Shown here in pieces: positions 51,460 to 60,391 of a DNA stretch of 64,000 bases (the stretch's first letter is position 1; each line of letters opens with the position of its first letter). Source of the stretch: Streptomyces bambusae. Lineage in GTDB: Bacteria > Actinomycetota > Actinomycetes > Streptomycetales > Streptomycetaceae. Position numbers and translations under genes: made by a program. The DNA is taken from NCBI RefSeq assembly GCF_020532645.1, contig NZ_JAJAUZ010000011.1, forward strand, positions 62,001 to 126,000, written 5' to 3'. The notes under the pieces are model-generated. The model was not told the DNA's origin and did no database searches. It was given only the letters and a program-made list of their open reading frames with translations.

Positions 51460-53325
51460 CTACCCGCCGCTCTGTCGCTTCTTGTTGAACTCCGCCACGA
51501 GCTTGTTGTGCTCGGCGAACGTCTTCGTGAACTTGGTGGTCTCGTTGTCGAGGGTGATGAAGAACATCCAACCACCCTTGTCCGGCGAGAAGGCAGCCCG
51601 GACGGCGTCGTCGCCGGGGTTGCCGATCGGGCCGGGCGGCAGGCCCTCGACCACGTACGTGTTGTACGGGTCCTTGAGGGCCTGGGCCTCTGCGCTGGTG
51701 ATGTCGACCGTGCTCTCGTCCTTGATGTAGTTGATCGTGGAGTCGAACTGGAGCTTGCGGTTCGTCTGGTCGTTGGTGCGCTTGAGGCGGTTGTAGACGA
51801 CCTCGGACATCTTCTTGTAGTCCTCGGCGGTCTTGCCCTCGGCGGCCACCAGGCTCGCGACGGTGAGCAGTTCCAGCGGCGACTTCAGACCCATCGCGCG
51901 GGCCTTCGGCTCCAGGTCGAGGCTGTTGTAGTGCGAGGAGGCGCGGGAGACCATCTGCTTGAGCAGCTTCTCGGGCGTGACGTCCTTGCCCAGGTCGTAG
52001 CGTCCCGGGTAGAGGAAGCCTTCCAGCGGGTCCTTCGCGTCGGCGGCGGGGGTCGCCCAGGCCGGCAGCCCGAGGGTCTTCCACTGCTTCTTCGCGATCT
52101 CGCGGGTGGTGCCTTCGGGCTTCTTGAGCTTCTTGTCGATGTTCTCGTAGACGCGGACATTGCGTTGCGCCGGATTGACGTCCAGCGCATTGATGTTCGA
52201 CGGGTTGACCATCAGCTCCACCGCTGCGGCCGCCGACATCTCCTTCTTCAGGACGTACAGGCCGGGCTGGATGCCGAGGCCCTTCGTGGAGTGCTGCTGG
52301 GCGGCGGCGGTGAAGGCATCGGTGCTCTTGACCACGCCGGCTTCCTTGAGGATGCCGCCCATCTGGGCCAGGCTCGCGCCCTTGGGGATCTCGACCTCGA
52401 CCGTGCCGGTGCCGGCGCCGGTGTAGTCCTCGGGGGCGCCGAACCGCTCCTGCACGAAGCTGTAGCCGTAGTAGCCGATGCCGCCGATGCCGCCCACGAG
52501 GACCAGGGAGACGAAGAGGCAGGCCACACCGTTGCGGCCCTTCTTCTTCGGTTTTCCTTTCGTGCGGCCGCTGCCGCCGCGGCGGCCGGAGTCGCCGCGT
52601 CCGCGGTCGTCCGGCGCGTCGCCGTCGTCGTCACCGCCGTCGGAGCCGTCGCCGCCGCCCGCGAAGAAGGCGTGCTCGGGCTCGTCGGCCGCGGGGTCGT
52701 CGTCCTGCCACTCGGGGGCCGGCTCGGGCGCCGGGACGCGCCGGTTCGGCGGCTGCGGCGGCGGGTAGGCCTCGGAGGTCCCGTACAGGTCGGGTGCCTC
52801 GCCGGGGTAGCCGGACGCGGGCTGCTGCCCGTAGGCGTCGGGCACCCCGCCGTCCCAGCCGCCGGTGCCGCCCCCGTAGTGGGGGGCGGCGGGCACGGCG
52901 GCTTCCCGGGGCCGGTTCCCGTAGCCGTGCGGGTCGGCGTACTGCTGCGGGGGCAGTTGCTGGTGCTGCTGCCCGTACTGGTCGGGGTACTGGTCGGGAT
53001 ACTGGTCGGCGTACTGCCCGGGGTACTGCTGGTCCGGGTAGCCGCCGGGCTGCTGCGGGTGGTGACCTGGGTACTGCGCCGGGTACTGCCCGGTGTCGAA
53101 CTGCTGGCCGGCGTACTGCTGCTGCCCGCCGTACGTCCCGTCCGCCTGCGCGTAGGGGGCGGTCAGCGGGTCGTGGTGGAACTGCTCCTGCGGGTACCCA
53201 TGCTGCTGCATGCCGTAAGGCTGCTGGCCGGGACGCTCCTGATGGCCGTGCCACGCCTGGTCCCCGTAGAGCGGGTCGTCCGGGTGCCACGGTTCGGGGC
53301 CTGAACCCCGGCCATACTCAGTCAT
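51460..53325 (-). CDS. mltG: Endolytic murein transglycosylase MltG with long disordered N-terminus
   Basis: Cleaves nascent peptidoglycan glycan strands. The 621-residue protein has a cytoplasmic N-terminus of about 270 residues, rich in Gln, Tyr, Pro and Gly with repeated PDQY/QYP units, then a KPKKK basic cluster. One transmembrane helix follows (ACLFVSLVLVGGIGGIGYYG). The extracellular MltG (YceG) domain has EIPKGASLAQMGGIL (LysM-like), GFLYPGRYDLG and the catalytic region LTVASLVAAEGKTAEDY. It lies between ruvX and aroE, a conserved actinobacterial order. Confidence 0.94.
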   Translation of the reverse strand: MTEYGRGSGPEPWHPDDPLYGDQAWHGHQERPGQQPYGMQQHGYPQEQFHHDPLTAPYAQADGTYGGQQQYAGQQFDTGQYPAQYPGHHPQQPGGYPDQQYPGQYADQYPDQYPDQYGQQHQQLPPQQYADPHGYGNRPREAAVPAAPHYGGGTGGWDGGVPDAYGQQPASGYPGEAPDLYGTSEAYPPPQPPNRRVPAPEPAPEWQDDDPAADEPEHAFFAGGGDGSDGGDDDGDAPDDRGRGDSGRRGGSGRTKGKPKKKGRNGVACLFVSLVLVGGIGGIGYYGYSFVQERFGAPEDYTGAGTGTVEVEIPKGASLAQMGGILKEAGVVKSTDAFTAAAQQHSTKGLGIQPGLYVLKKEMSAAAAVELMVNPSNINALDVNPAQRNVRVYENIDKKLKKPEGTTREIAKKQWKTLGLPAWATPAADAKDPLEGFLYPGRYDLGKDVTPEKLLKQMVSRASSHYNSLDLEPKARAMGLKSPLELLTVASLVAAEGKTAEDYKKMSEVVYNRLKRTNDQTNRKLQFDSTINYIKDESTVDITSAEAQALKDPYNTYVVEGLPPGPIGNPGDDAVRAAFSPDKGGWMFFITLDNETTKFTKTFAEHNKLVAEFNKKRQSGG

Positions 53326-53450
53326 CGGTCCCCTAGAGCTGCGAGACGACGGCCGCGGCTCCGAACGCCGCGGCTACTCGGTCCGCCTCTTTCGTGGGCG
53401 ACGGCTGTTCGAAATGCCGCCACATTGCGCGGAACGTTACCGTATCGCGA

Positions 53451-53921
53451 TCAGATGACCACTTCGACGCACTCGCCAGGCGGATTACCCGATACCCGTT
53501 CGGTCTCAAGAGCGTTCTGAAGGATGATCACAGCGGCGGCCTGGTCGATCACCGAGCGCCCCTTCTTGGCGTTCTTGCCGGAGGCCCGCAGCCCCTGGGC
53601 CGCGGTCACCGTGGTCATCCGCTCGTCCACCAGGCGGACCGGAACCGGCTTGACGCCCTTGGCGAGTTCACCGGCGAAGGCACGCACCTTGGCCGCGGCC
53701 GGACCCTCCCGCCCGCTGAGCGAGCGGGGCAGTCCGACCACGACCTCCAGGGGCTCGTATTCCTCGACGAGCTGCCGCAGCCGCCGGTGGGCGGCCGGGA
53801 CGTCACGTCCCGGCACGGTCTCCACCGGTGTGGCGAGCACCCCGTCGGGGTCGCACGAGGCGACCCCGATCCGGGCGTCTCCGACGTCGATCGCGAGCCG
53901 GCGGCCGCGGCGCAGGCTCAT
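53451..53921 (-). CDS. ruvX: RuvX (YqgF), Holliday-junction resolvase-like nuclease
   Basis: A 156-residue RNase H-fold protein thought to process pre-16S rRNA 5' ends and possibly junctions. It has LAIDVGDARIGVASCDPDG, VVVGLPRSLSGREGPAA and VRLVDERMTTVTAAQGL, and a C-terminal VIDQAAAVIILQNAL with the catalytic Asp. The ATG shares one base with the alaS stop (TGATG), so translation is coupled. Confidence 0.93.
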   Translation of the reverse strand: MSLRRGRRLAIDVGDARIGVASCDPDGVLATPVETVPGRDVPAAHRRLRQLVEEYEPLEVVVGLPRSLSGREGPAAAKVRAFAGELAKGVKPVPVRLVDERMTTVTAAQGLRASGKNAKKGRSVIDQAAAVIILQNALETERVSGNPPGECVEVVI

Positions 53922-56590
53922 CAGACCGTCTCGACGACGAGGCGCTCGACGGCGGCGATGGCCTCGGGGACGGCGGCCGCGTTCTGGCCGCCGCCCTGGG
54001 CGACGTCGGGCTTGCCGCCACCGCCGCCGCCGAGGGTCTTGGCGGCGGTGCGGACCAGGTCGCCGGCCTTGAGGCCGAGCTCGCGGGCCGCCTCGTTGGT
54101 GGCGATGACGGTCAGCGGACGGTCGTTCGCCACGGTGAAGAGGGCGACGACGGCCGGCCGGCCGCTCTGGATCCGGCCTCGGACGTCGAGGACCAGCTTG
54201 CGCAGGTCGTCGGCGCCGACGCCGTCGGCCACCCGGCCCACCACGAGGGCGGTGCCGCGGATGTCCTGGGCGTTGTCGGCGAGTCCGGCGGCGGCCTGGA
54301 GGACCTTCTCCGCACGGAACTTCTCGATCTCCTTCTCGGCGTCCTTCAGCTTGCCGAGCATCGAGGCGATCTTCTCCGGCAGCTCCTCCGGGCGGCCCTT
54401 GACCAGCTCCTGGAGCTGGGCGACGACCGTGTGCTCCTTGGCGAGGAAGTTGTACGCGTCCACGCCGACGAGGGCCTCGACACGGCGCACGCCGGAGCCG
54501 ATGGAGGACTCGCCGAGCAGCTTCACCAGGCCGAGCTGGCTGGTGTTGCCGACGTGCGTGCCGCCGCACAGCTCCTTGGAGAAGTCGCCGATGGTGACGA
54601 CGCGGACCTGCTCGCCGTACTTCTCGCCGAACTCGGCGATGGCGCCCTGCTTCTTCGCCTCGTCGATGCTCATGATCTCGGCGGTGACGTCCAGCTCGCG
54701 GGAGAGCACGTCGTTGATCTTCTGCTCGACGTCGGTGAGCACCGAACCGGGGACGGCGTTCGGGGAGCCGAAGTCGAAGCGGAAGCGGCCCGGCGAGTTC
54801 TCGGAGCCGGCCTGGGCGGCCGTCGGGCCGAGGGCGTCGCGCAGCGCCTGGTGGGTGAGGTGGGTGGCCGAGTGGGCGCGGGCGATGGCCCGGCGGCGCG
54901 TGACGTCGATGGCGGCGTACGCGGAGGCGCCGACGGTCACCTCGCCGACCTGGACGGAGCCCTTGTGCACGGAGACGCCCGGGACCGGCTGCTGGACGTC
55001 GCGGACCTCGATGACGGCGCCGGAGTCGAGCTTGATGCGGCCCTGGTCGGCGAGCTGGCCGCCGCCTTCGGCGTAGAACGGGGTGCGGTCGAGGACGACC
55101 TCGACCTCGTCGCCCTCGGAGGCGGCGGGCGAGGAGACGCCGTTGACCAGCAGGCCGACGACGGTGGACTCGCCCTGGGTGGTGGCGTAGCCGGTGAACT
55201 CGGTGGCGCCGGCGCCGTCCGCGATCTCGCGGTAGGCGGACATGTCGGCGTGCCCGGTCTTCTTGGCCTTGGCGTCGGCCTTGGCGCGGTCGCGCTGCTC
55301 CTGCATCAGGCGGCGGAAGCCGGTCTCGTCCACGGTCAGGCCCTGCTCGGCGGCCATCTCGAGGGTGAGGTCGATCGGGAAGCCCCAGGTGTCGTGGAGC
55401 AGGAACGCCTTGTCGCCGGCGAGGACCGTGCCGCCGGCGGCCTTGGTCTCGGTGACGGCGGTGTCGAGGATGTTGGTGCCGCCCTTGATGGCCTTGAGGA
55501 ACGCGGCCTCCTCGGCGAGGGCGACGGTCTCGATGCGCTTGCGGTCGGTGACGAGCTCCGGGTACTGGAGGCCCATGGTGTCGATGACGACGCCGATGAG
55601 GTCCTGGACGACCGACCCGGTGGCACCCATGAGGCGCATGTTGCGGATGGCGCGGCGCATGATGCGGCGCAGCACGTAGCCGCGGCCCTCGTTGCCGGGC
55701 GTGACGCCGTCACCGATGAGCATCGTGGAGGTGCGGATGTGGTCGGCGACCACGCGCAGGGAGACGTCCGTGCCCGGGGCGGCGCCGTAGCGGACGCCGG
55801 TCAGCTCGGTGGCCTTGTCCATGACGACGCGCAGGGTGTCGGTCTCGTACATGTTCTGCACGCCCTGCAGGATCATCGCGAGGCGCTCGAGGCCGAGACC
55901 GGTGTCGATGTTCTTGGACGGCAGGTCGCCGAGGATCGGGAAGTCCTCCTTGCCGTCGCCGGCGCCCCGCTCGTACTGCATGAAGACGAGGTTCCAGATC
56001 TCGACGTACCGCTCGTCGTTGACGGCCGGGCCGCCCTCGACGCCGAACTCGGGGCCGCGGTCGTAGTTGATCTCGGAGCAGGGGCCGCAGGGGCCGGGGA
56101 CGCCCATGGACCAGAAGTTGTCCTTCTTGCCCAGTCGCTGGATGCGCTCGGCGGGGACGCCGATGACGTCGCGCCAGATCGTCTCGGCCTCGTCGTCGTC
56201 GAGGTAGACGGTGATCCAGAGCTTCTCCGGCTCCAGGCCGTAGCCGCCGTCCGCCACGGAGCTGGTGAGCAGCTCCCAGGCGAGCTTGATGGCGCCTTCC
56301 TTGAAGTAGTCGCCGAAGGAGAAGTTGCCGCACATCTGGAAGAAGGTGCCGTGGCGCGTGGTCTTGCCGACCTCTTCGATGTCCGGGGTGCGGACGCACT
56401 TCTGCACGCTGGTCAGGCGCGGCGCCGGCGGCTTGGTCTCACCCAGGAAGTAGGGCTTGAACGGGACCATGCCCGCGGGCACCAGCAGCAGAGTCGGGTC
56501 GTCCGCGATGAGCGACGCCGAAGGGACAACGGCGTGACCGCGCTCCTCGAAGAAGCTCAGCCAGCGGCGGCGAATTTCGGCCGACTCCAT
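53921..56590 (-). CDS. alaS: Alanyl-tRNA synthetase
   Basis: Charges tRNA-Ala. The 889-residue protein has the class II catalytic core ([20 protein letters not shown]), an editing domain with [13 protein letters not shown], and [13 protein letters not shown] as zinc ligands. The C-terminal domain ([17 protein letters not shown] and a DHHA1 region) is complete. It shares one base with both its neighbours (TGATG at each end), forming a four-gene coupled run with ruvX. Confidence 0.98.
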   Translation of the reverse strand: MESAEIRRRWLSFFEERGHAVVPSASLIADDPTLLLVPAGMVPFKPYFLGETKPPAPRLTSVQKCVRTPDIEEVGKTTRHGTFFQMCGNFSFGDYFKEGAIKLAWELLTSSVADGGYGLEPEKLWITVYLDDDEAETIWRDVIGVPAERIQRLGKKDNFWSMGVPGPCGPCSEINYDRGPEFGVEGGPAVNDERYVEIWNLVFMQYERGAGDGKEDFPILGDLPSKNIDTGLGLERLAMILQGVQNMYETDTLRVVMDKATELTGVRYGAAPGTDVSLRVVADHIRTSTMLIGDGVTPGNEGRGYVLRRIMRRAIRNMRLMGATGSVVQDLIGVVIDTMGLQYPELVTDRKRIETVALAEEAAFLKAIKGGTNILDTAVTETKAAGGTVLAGDKAFLLHDTWGFPIDLTLEMAAEQGLTVDETGFRRLMQEQRDRAKADAKAKKTGHADMSAYREIADGAGATEFTGYATTQGESTVVGLLVNGVSSPAASEGDEVEVVLDRTPFYAEGGGQLADQGRIKLDSGAVIEVRDVQQPVPGVSVHKGSVQVGEVTVGASAYAAIDVTRRRAIARAHSATHLTHQALRDALGPTAAQAGSENSPGRFRFDFGSPNAVPGSVLTDVEQKINDVLSRELDVTAEIMSIDEAKKQGAIAEFGEKYGEQVRVVTIGDFSKELCGGTHVGNTSQLGLVKLLGESSIGSGVRRVEALVGVDAYNFLAKEHTVVAQLQELVKGRPEELPEKIASMLGKLKDAEKEIEKFRAEKVLQAAAGLADNAQDIRGTALVVGRVADGVGADDLRKLVLDVRGRIQSGRPAVVALFTVANDRPLTVIATNEAARELGLKAGDLVRTAAKTLGGGGGGKPDVAQGGGQNAAAVPEAIAAVERLVVETV

Positions 56591-56940
56591 CAGTGGTCCT
56601 CATTCCGGTTGTACGAGTGCTTCGGTCGGTGGTGGTTCTGGTTCTCGATGGCCCGCAGCCGGCGCGGCCCGGGCAGGGCGCGCACGTTGCCGGCGGGGTC
56701 GAGGGCGTCCGGGTCCTGGTGCAGGCCCAGTGCGTCGTTCAGCTCGTCCTCGCGCTGGACCATGCCGGCCTTGACGTCGAGAGCGAAGTCCTTGAGCCGG
56801 TGCCCGGCCTCGACGGCCTTCCCGGCCGCCTGCGCCGCGAGGCTCTCCGGGGTCAGCTGCTTGAGCTTGCGGTTGACCTTGGTGGTGGCCCACACACCGG
56901 CGGCGGCGCCCGCGGTGAACCAGAAGGTACGGCGGAACAT
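56590..56940 (-). CDS. Small membrane-associated protein (DUF6167-like)
   Basis: A 116-residue protein of unknown function. The N-terminus has one hydrophobic segment ([17 protein letters not shown]), then a charged helix ([20 protein letters not shown]) and a Pro/His-rich tail. It is translationally coupled to alaS (stop and start share one base) and lies 7 bases after the DUF948 gene. Family naming is from memory. Conservation beside alaS is known for actinobacteria, but its role is not. Confidence 0.7.
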   Translation of the reverse strand: MFRRTFWFTAGAAAGVWATTKVNRKLKQLTPESLAAQAAGKAVEAGHRLKDFALDVKAGMVQREDELNDALGLHQDPDALDPAGNVRALPGPRRLRAIENQNHHRPKHSYNRNEDH

Positions 56941-56947
56941 CCGGGTC

Positions 56948-57394
56948 TCAGTCCTTCTGCTTGCGGCGCCGCGCGGGGGGCACGGTGCGACCGATGATCA
57001 CGGTACGACGGGATGCCCGGGGCGGCACACCGCCGGCGGGGGCCCCGCCCTCGGTGCGGCCGAGCGCCCGCCGGACGCCGTACCCGAAGGCGGCGACCTT
57101 CACCAGCGGCCCGCCGAAGGCGGTGGCCACGGTGGAGGAGAGCGCCGATGCGTTGGAGGTGACCTCCTGGACGTCGCTCGCGATGGCGTCGACGCGGTCC
57201 AGCTGGGTGCGTGCGGAGCGGACCGTGGTGGAGGCGTCGGCCAGGAGCGGCACGGCCTGCTCGGTCACTTCCGCCACCAGTCGCGTGGTCGCCTTGAGCG
57301 TCTGGGCGAGCCTCGCCAGCGCCACTGCGAGGAACGAGACCAGGATCGCCCAGAAGACGGCCACGAGGATCCCGGCCACCTCTCCACCGGACAC
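56948..57394 (-). CDS. DUF948 membrane protein
   Basis: A 148-residue protein with an N-terminal transmembrane helix (VAGILVAVFWAILVSFLAVAL) and a long amphipathic/coiled-coil stretch (about residues 28-90, LKATTRLVAEVTEQAVPLL and RTQLDRVDAIASDVQEVTS). The tail is basic. This is typical of DUF948 proteins, which lie near cell-envelope and alaS genes. The GTG at 57394 has GGGAG nine bases upstream; an ATG at 57415 is the alternative. It begins the alaS operon. Confidence 0.8.
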   Translation of the reverse strand: MSGGEVAGILVAVFWAILVSFLAVALARLAQTLKATTRLVAEVTEQAVPLLADASTTVRSARTQLDRVDAIASDVQEVTSNASALSSTVATAFGGPLVKVAAFGYGVRRALGRTEGGAPAGGVPPRASRRTVIIGRTVPPARRRKQKD

Positions 57395-57455
57395 GTTGCA
57401 CCGCTCCCTGAACATCGAAAAGTCGTCCCCCGACCCTATCGCGCCGGGGGTGCCC

Positions 57456-57486
57456 GGCCGTACCGGATTCCCGGGCCGGTACGGCC
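57456..57486. promoter_or_regulatory. Perfect 11-bp inverted repeat between divergent genes
   Basis: GGCCGTACCGG (57456-57466) and CCGGTACGGCC (57476-57486) have a 9-base spacer and sit between the DUF948 gene and the STAND-ATPase gene, 44 bases before the ATG of the latter. This could be an operator for either gene or a hairpin in a leader. Confidence 0.5.
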
Positions 57487-57529
57487 CGCCTTGTACGCAG
57501 TGCATCCGGAGCAGTACCCTCCGTGTCCC

Positions 57530-59698
57530 ATGCGACCAAGGACGTACGGCAATCTTCCCTCGGAGCTCAGCGGGCTGGTCGGGCGGGGTCGCGAACTCGC
57601 CGCGCTGGAGCGGCTGCTGGAGCGGTCCCGGCTGGTGACGGTCACCGGGGTGGGCGGGGTCGGGAAGTCCCGGCTGGCCCTGCGGGCCGCGGCCGAGGTG
57701 CAGGAACGCTACTGCGACGGCGCCTGGCTGGCCGAGCTGTCGGCGGTGCGTGACCCGGACCTGCTGGCACACGCCCTGAGCGAGGCCCTCGGGCTGACGG
57801 ACCACACCACCCGGCCGCCGCGCGCGGTGCTGGCCGAGTACGTGGCCGGCCGCGAGCTGCTGCTGGTCCTGGACGGCTGCGAGCAGCTGGTGGAGCCGTG
57901 TGCGGAGCTGGTGCGCGAGCTGCTGCGGCGGGCGCCGGGGCTGCGGGTGCTGGCCGCGGCCCGGCGGCCGCTGTCGGTGGACGGCGAGCAGGTGTTCCCG
58001 CTGGCCCCGCTGGAGCCGGCCGCGGCGGCGGAGCTGCTGGAGGTGCGGGCGGCGGCGGCCGCACCCGGTTTCCGGGTGGCCGATGCCGACCGGGCGGCGG
58101 TGGCCGAGCTGTGCGTACGGCTGGAGGGGCTGCCGCTGGCGCTGGAGCTGGCGGCGGGCCGGCTGCGCTCGCTGTCCGCAACGCAGGTGCTGGCCCGGCT
58201 GGAGGACCGGTTCCGGCTGCTGACGGGCGGGGCCCGGGGTGCGCTCCCCCGCCATCGGGCGCTGCGGACGGCGATCGGCTGGAGCCACGAGCTGTGCACG
58301 GCGGCGGAGCGGCTGCTGTGGGCGCGGCTGTCGGTGTTCGCGGGCCGGTTCGACCTGGAGGCGGCGGAGTACGTGTGCAGCGGCCCGGACCTGCCGGCGG
58401 AGGAGGTCCTCGACGTGCTGGGCGAGCTGCTGGCGCAGTCGCTGCTGGTCCGCGAGGACGGCCCGGCCGGGGCGCGCTACCGGATGCTGGACACCGTACG
58501 GGAGTACGGCGCGCAGTGGCTGGCGGCGCAGGGCGAGGCGGGCCGGGTGCGGCGGCGGCACCGGGACTGGTACATGGGGCTGGCGACCTGGTGCGAGCTG
58601 GACTGGTTCAGTCCGCGGCAGCAGGAGGTGGCGGCGCTGGTGGATGCGGAGCTGCCGAACCTGCGGCTGGCGCTGGAGACCTGCCTGGACGATCCGGCGG
58701 AGGCGCACCTGGGCCAGTACCTGGCGGGCACGCTGTGGTTCTGCTGGGCGGGCTGCGGCCGGCTGGCGGAGGGCCGGCACTGGCTGGACCGGGCGCTGGA
58801 GGCGGCCGCCCGGGAGACCGCGCACGACGGCTCGCGCCTGAAGGCACTGTGGGTGCTGGGGTACGTGGCCTGCCTGCAGGGCGATGCGGTGGCGGCGCTG
58901 GGTGCGCTGCACGAGTGCCGGGAGGGCGCGGAGCAGGCGGACAGTCCGCTGGCGGCGGCGTACGCGGTGCACCGGCTGGGCTGCCTGGCCCTGGTGTCGG
59001 ACGACATGGAGCGGGCCGGCGAGCTGCTGGGCGATGCGCTGGAGCGGTACCGGCAGGCCGGGGAGCTCAACAGCAACGTGCTGATGTGCCAGGTGGAGCT
59101 GGCGATGGCGCTGGCGTTCCAGGGGGACCTGCCGGGGGCGCTGGAGCTGTGCCACGAGGTGCGGGAGATCTGCGAGGACCGCGGGGAGCAGTGGAGCCGG
59201 GCGTACGCGCTGTACGTCCTGGCGTACGCGGCGCTGGGGGCCGGGGACTGCGGGCAGGCCCGGCGGCTGCTGGTGGAGTGCGTGACGATCAACCACACGT
59301 TCCACGACCTGCTGGGGCTGGTGCTGGCGCTGGAGCTGCTGGCGCTGGTGACGGTGAGCGAGGGGGACGCCGGGGAGGCGGCGGTGCTCCAGGGGGCGGC
59401 CGAGGAGATGTGGCGGTCGGTGGGGTTGCAGCTGTTCGGCTCGGGGTACTTCAACGGCCCGCGGCTGGCCTGCCGGCAGCAGGCGTCCGAGCTGCTGGGG
59501 GCGGCCGGTTACGCCGAGCGGGTGGCGGAGGGGCGGCTGCTGCCGCTGGATCCGCTGGTGGAGCGGGCGGTGCGGTTCCGGGTCCGGCGGCTGCCGCAGG
59601 CCGGCGGCACCGGCGGCGGGCGGGCGGCGGCCCGGCGCGGGCAGGTCCCGGACAGCAGGAAGCCCGCCGGCTCCCCTTCCGGGGAACCGACGGGCTGA
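57530..59698 (+). CDS. STAND-type NTPase with TPR-like C-terminus, no DNA-binding domain
   Basis: A 722-residue signal-transduction ATPase. The N-terminal P-loop is VTGVGGVGKSRLALR (about residues 37-51), and Walker B is LLLVLDGCEQL. Next come the winged-helix linker (RHRALRTAIGWSHELCTAAE) and then helical repeats likely to be TPR-like (residues about 410-690). Proteins of this type usually carry an N- or C-terminal LuxR or SARP DNA-binding domain, as in AfsR or MalT. None is visible here, and the tail is low-complexity. It may act as a partner or sensor. No Shine-Dalgarno is obvious. Confidence 0.82.
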   Translation: MRPRTYGNLPSELSGLVGRGRELAALERLLERSRLVTVTGVGGVGKSRLALRAAAEVQERYCDGAWLAELSAVRDPDLLAHALSEALGLTDHTTRPPRAVLAEYVAGRELLLVLDGCEQLVEPCAELVRELLRRAPGLRVLAAARRPLSVDGEQVFPLAPLEPAAAAELLEVRAAAAAPGFRVADADRAAVAELCVRLEGLPLALELAAGRLRSLSATQVLARLEDRFRLLTGGARGALPRHRALRTAIGWSHELCTAAERLLWARLSVFAGRFDLEAAEYVCSGPDLPAEEVLDVLGELLAQSLLVREDGPAGARYRMLDTVREYGAQWLAAQGEAGRVRRRHRDWYMGLATWCELDWFSPRQQEVAALVDAELPNLRLALETCLDDPAEAHLGQYLAGTLWFCWAGCGRLAEGRHWLDRALEAAARETAHDGSRLKALWVLGYVACLQGDAVAALGALHECREGAEQADSPLAAAYAVHRLGCLALVSDDMERAGELLGDALERYRQAGELNSNVLMCQVELAMALAFQGDLPGALELCHEVREICEDRGEQWSRAYALYVLAYAALGAGDCGQARRLLVECVTINHTFHDLLGLVLALELLALVTVSEGDAGEAAVLQGAAEEMWRSVGLQLFGSGYFNGPRLACRQQASELLGAAGYAERVAEGRLLPLDPLVERAVRFRVRRLPQAGGTGGGRAAARRGQVPDSRKPAGSPSGEPTG
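59661..59696. terminator. Terminator hairpin at the 3' end of the STAND gene, shared with rpsD
   Basis: Arms of 16 bases pair at 14 positions (AGCCCGCCGG with CCGACGGGCT, CTCCCC with GGGGAA-type inner pairs). It lies inside the last codons of the STAND gene and 29 bases after the convergent rpsD stop, so it can end rpsD transcription. Confidence 0.75.
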
Positions 59699-59724
59699 CC
59701 AGCCTGTGAGTGGCTACTCCCGCA

Positions 59725-60336
59725 TCAGCGGGCGTAGTACTCGACGACCAGCTGCTCGTCGCAGATGACCGGGATTTCCTTGCGGTTCGGCTCGCGGTCC
59801 AGGCGGAAGGCCAGGGCCTTCAGGTTGACCTGCAGGTAGCGCGGGGTCTCGCCCTCACCGGCGTAGCCACCCTCGCGGGCAACCTGGAAGGGGTGCTTCT
59901 CGCGGCTGCGCTCGCGGACCGTGATGACGTCGTCGGGACGCACGCGGAACGACGGCTTGTCGACCTTGCCGCCGTTGACCTCGATGTGACCGTGGACGAC
60001 CATCTGGCGGGCCTGGTAGATGGTGCGGGCGATGCCGGCACGCAGGACCAGGGCGTCCAGACGACGCTCGAGCTCGACCACCAGGGCCTCGCCGGTCTTG
60101 CCGGAGACCTTCTTGGCGCGGTCGTAGGCGCGGGCCATCTGCTTCTCGGAGATGTCGTACTGCGCGCGCAGACGCTGCTTCTCCAGCAGACGGACCTTGT
60201 AGTCCGAGTTCTGCTTGCGGCCACGGCCGTGCTCGCCCGGCGGGTAGGGGCGGGCCTCAAAGTACTTGACGGCCTTCGGGGTCAGCGCAATGCCGAGGGC
60301 ACGCGACTTCTTGACCTTGGGTCGCTTCTGGTTCAC
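59725..60336 (-). CDS. rpsD: 30S ribosomal protein S4
   Basis: Primary 16S rRNA-binding protein that initiates small-subunit assembly. The 203-residue protein has [46 protein letters not shown] and the S4 RNA-binding core ([34 protein letters not shown]). It has no zinc-finger cysteines, so it is the zinc-independent type. In contrast to many bacteria, it stands outside the alpha operon, as is usual for Streptomyces. Confidence 0.97.
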   Translation of the reverse strand: MNQKRPKVKKSRALGIALTPKAVKYFEARPYPPGEHGRGRKQNSDYKVRLLEKQRLRAQYDISEKQMARAYDRAKKVSGKTGEALVVELERRLDALVLRAGIARTIYQARQMVVHGHIEVNGGKVDKPSFRVRPDDVITVRERSREKHPFQVAREGGYAGEGETPRYLQVNLKALAFRLDREPNRKEIPVICDEQLVVEYYAR

Positions 60337-60358
60337 GGGGAACCTACCTCCATGTAAG

Positions 60359-60377
60359 TTAGGTGAGGCTTACCTTA
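60359..60377 (+). promoter_or_regulatory. Iron box (DmdR1/DtxR-family operator)
   Basis: TTAGGTGAGGCTTACCTTA closely matches the 19-bp iron-box consensus TTAGGTTAGGCTAACCTAA (16 of 19 positions). It ends 14 bases before the ATG of the DUF2470 gene. In Streptomyces this is the target of the iron-dependent repressor DmdR1, which represses in iron-rich conditions. It also lies just upstream of rpsD on the other strand. Confidence 0.85.
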
Positions 60378-60391
60378 GCGAGGAGGACGTA

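Noticed and set aside
52920-53220. CRISPR-like or mobile repeat
   Set aside because: The periodicity is in codons for Gln-Tyr-Pro repeats of MltG, without spacers or uniform repeat length.
53828-57529. Plus-strand frame running for about 1200 codons before the STAND ATPase
   Set aside because: It is antisense to alaS. The family motifs start only at the ATG at 57530.
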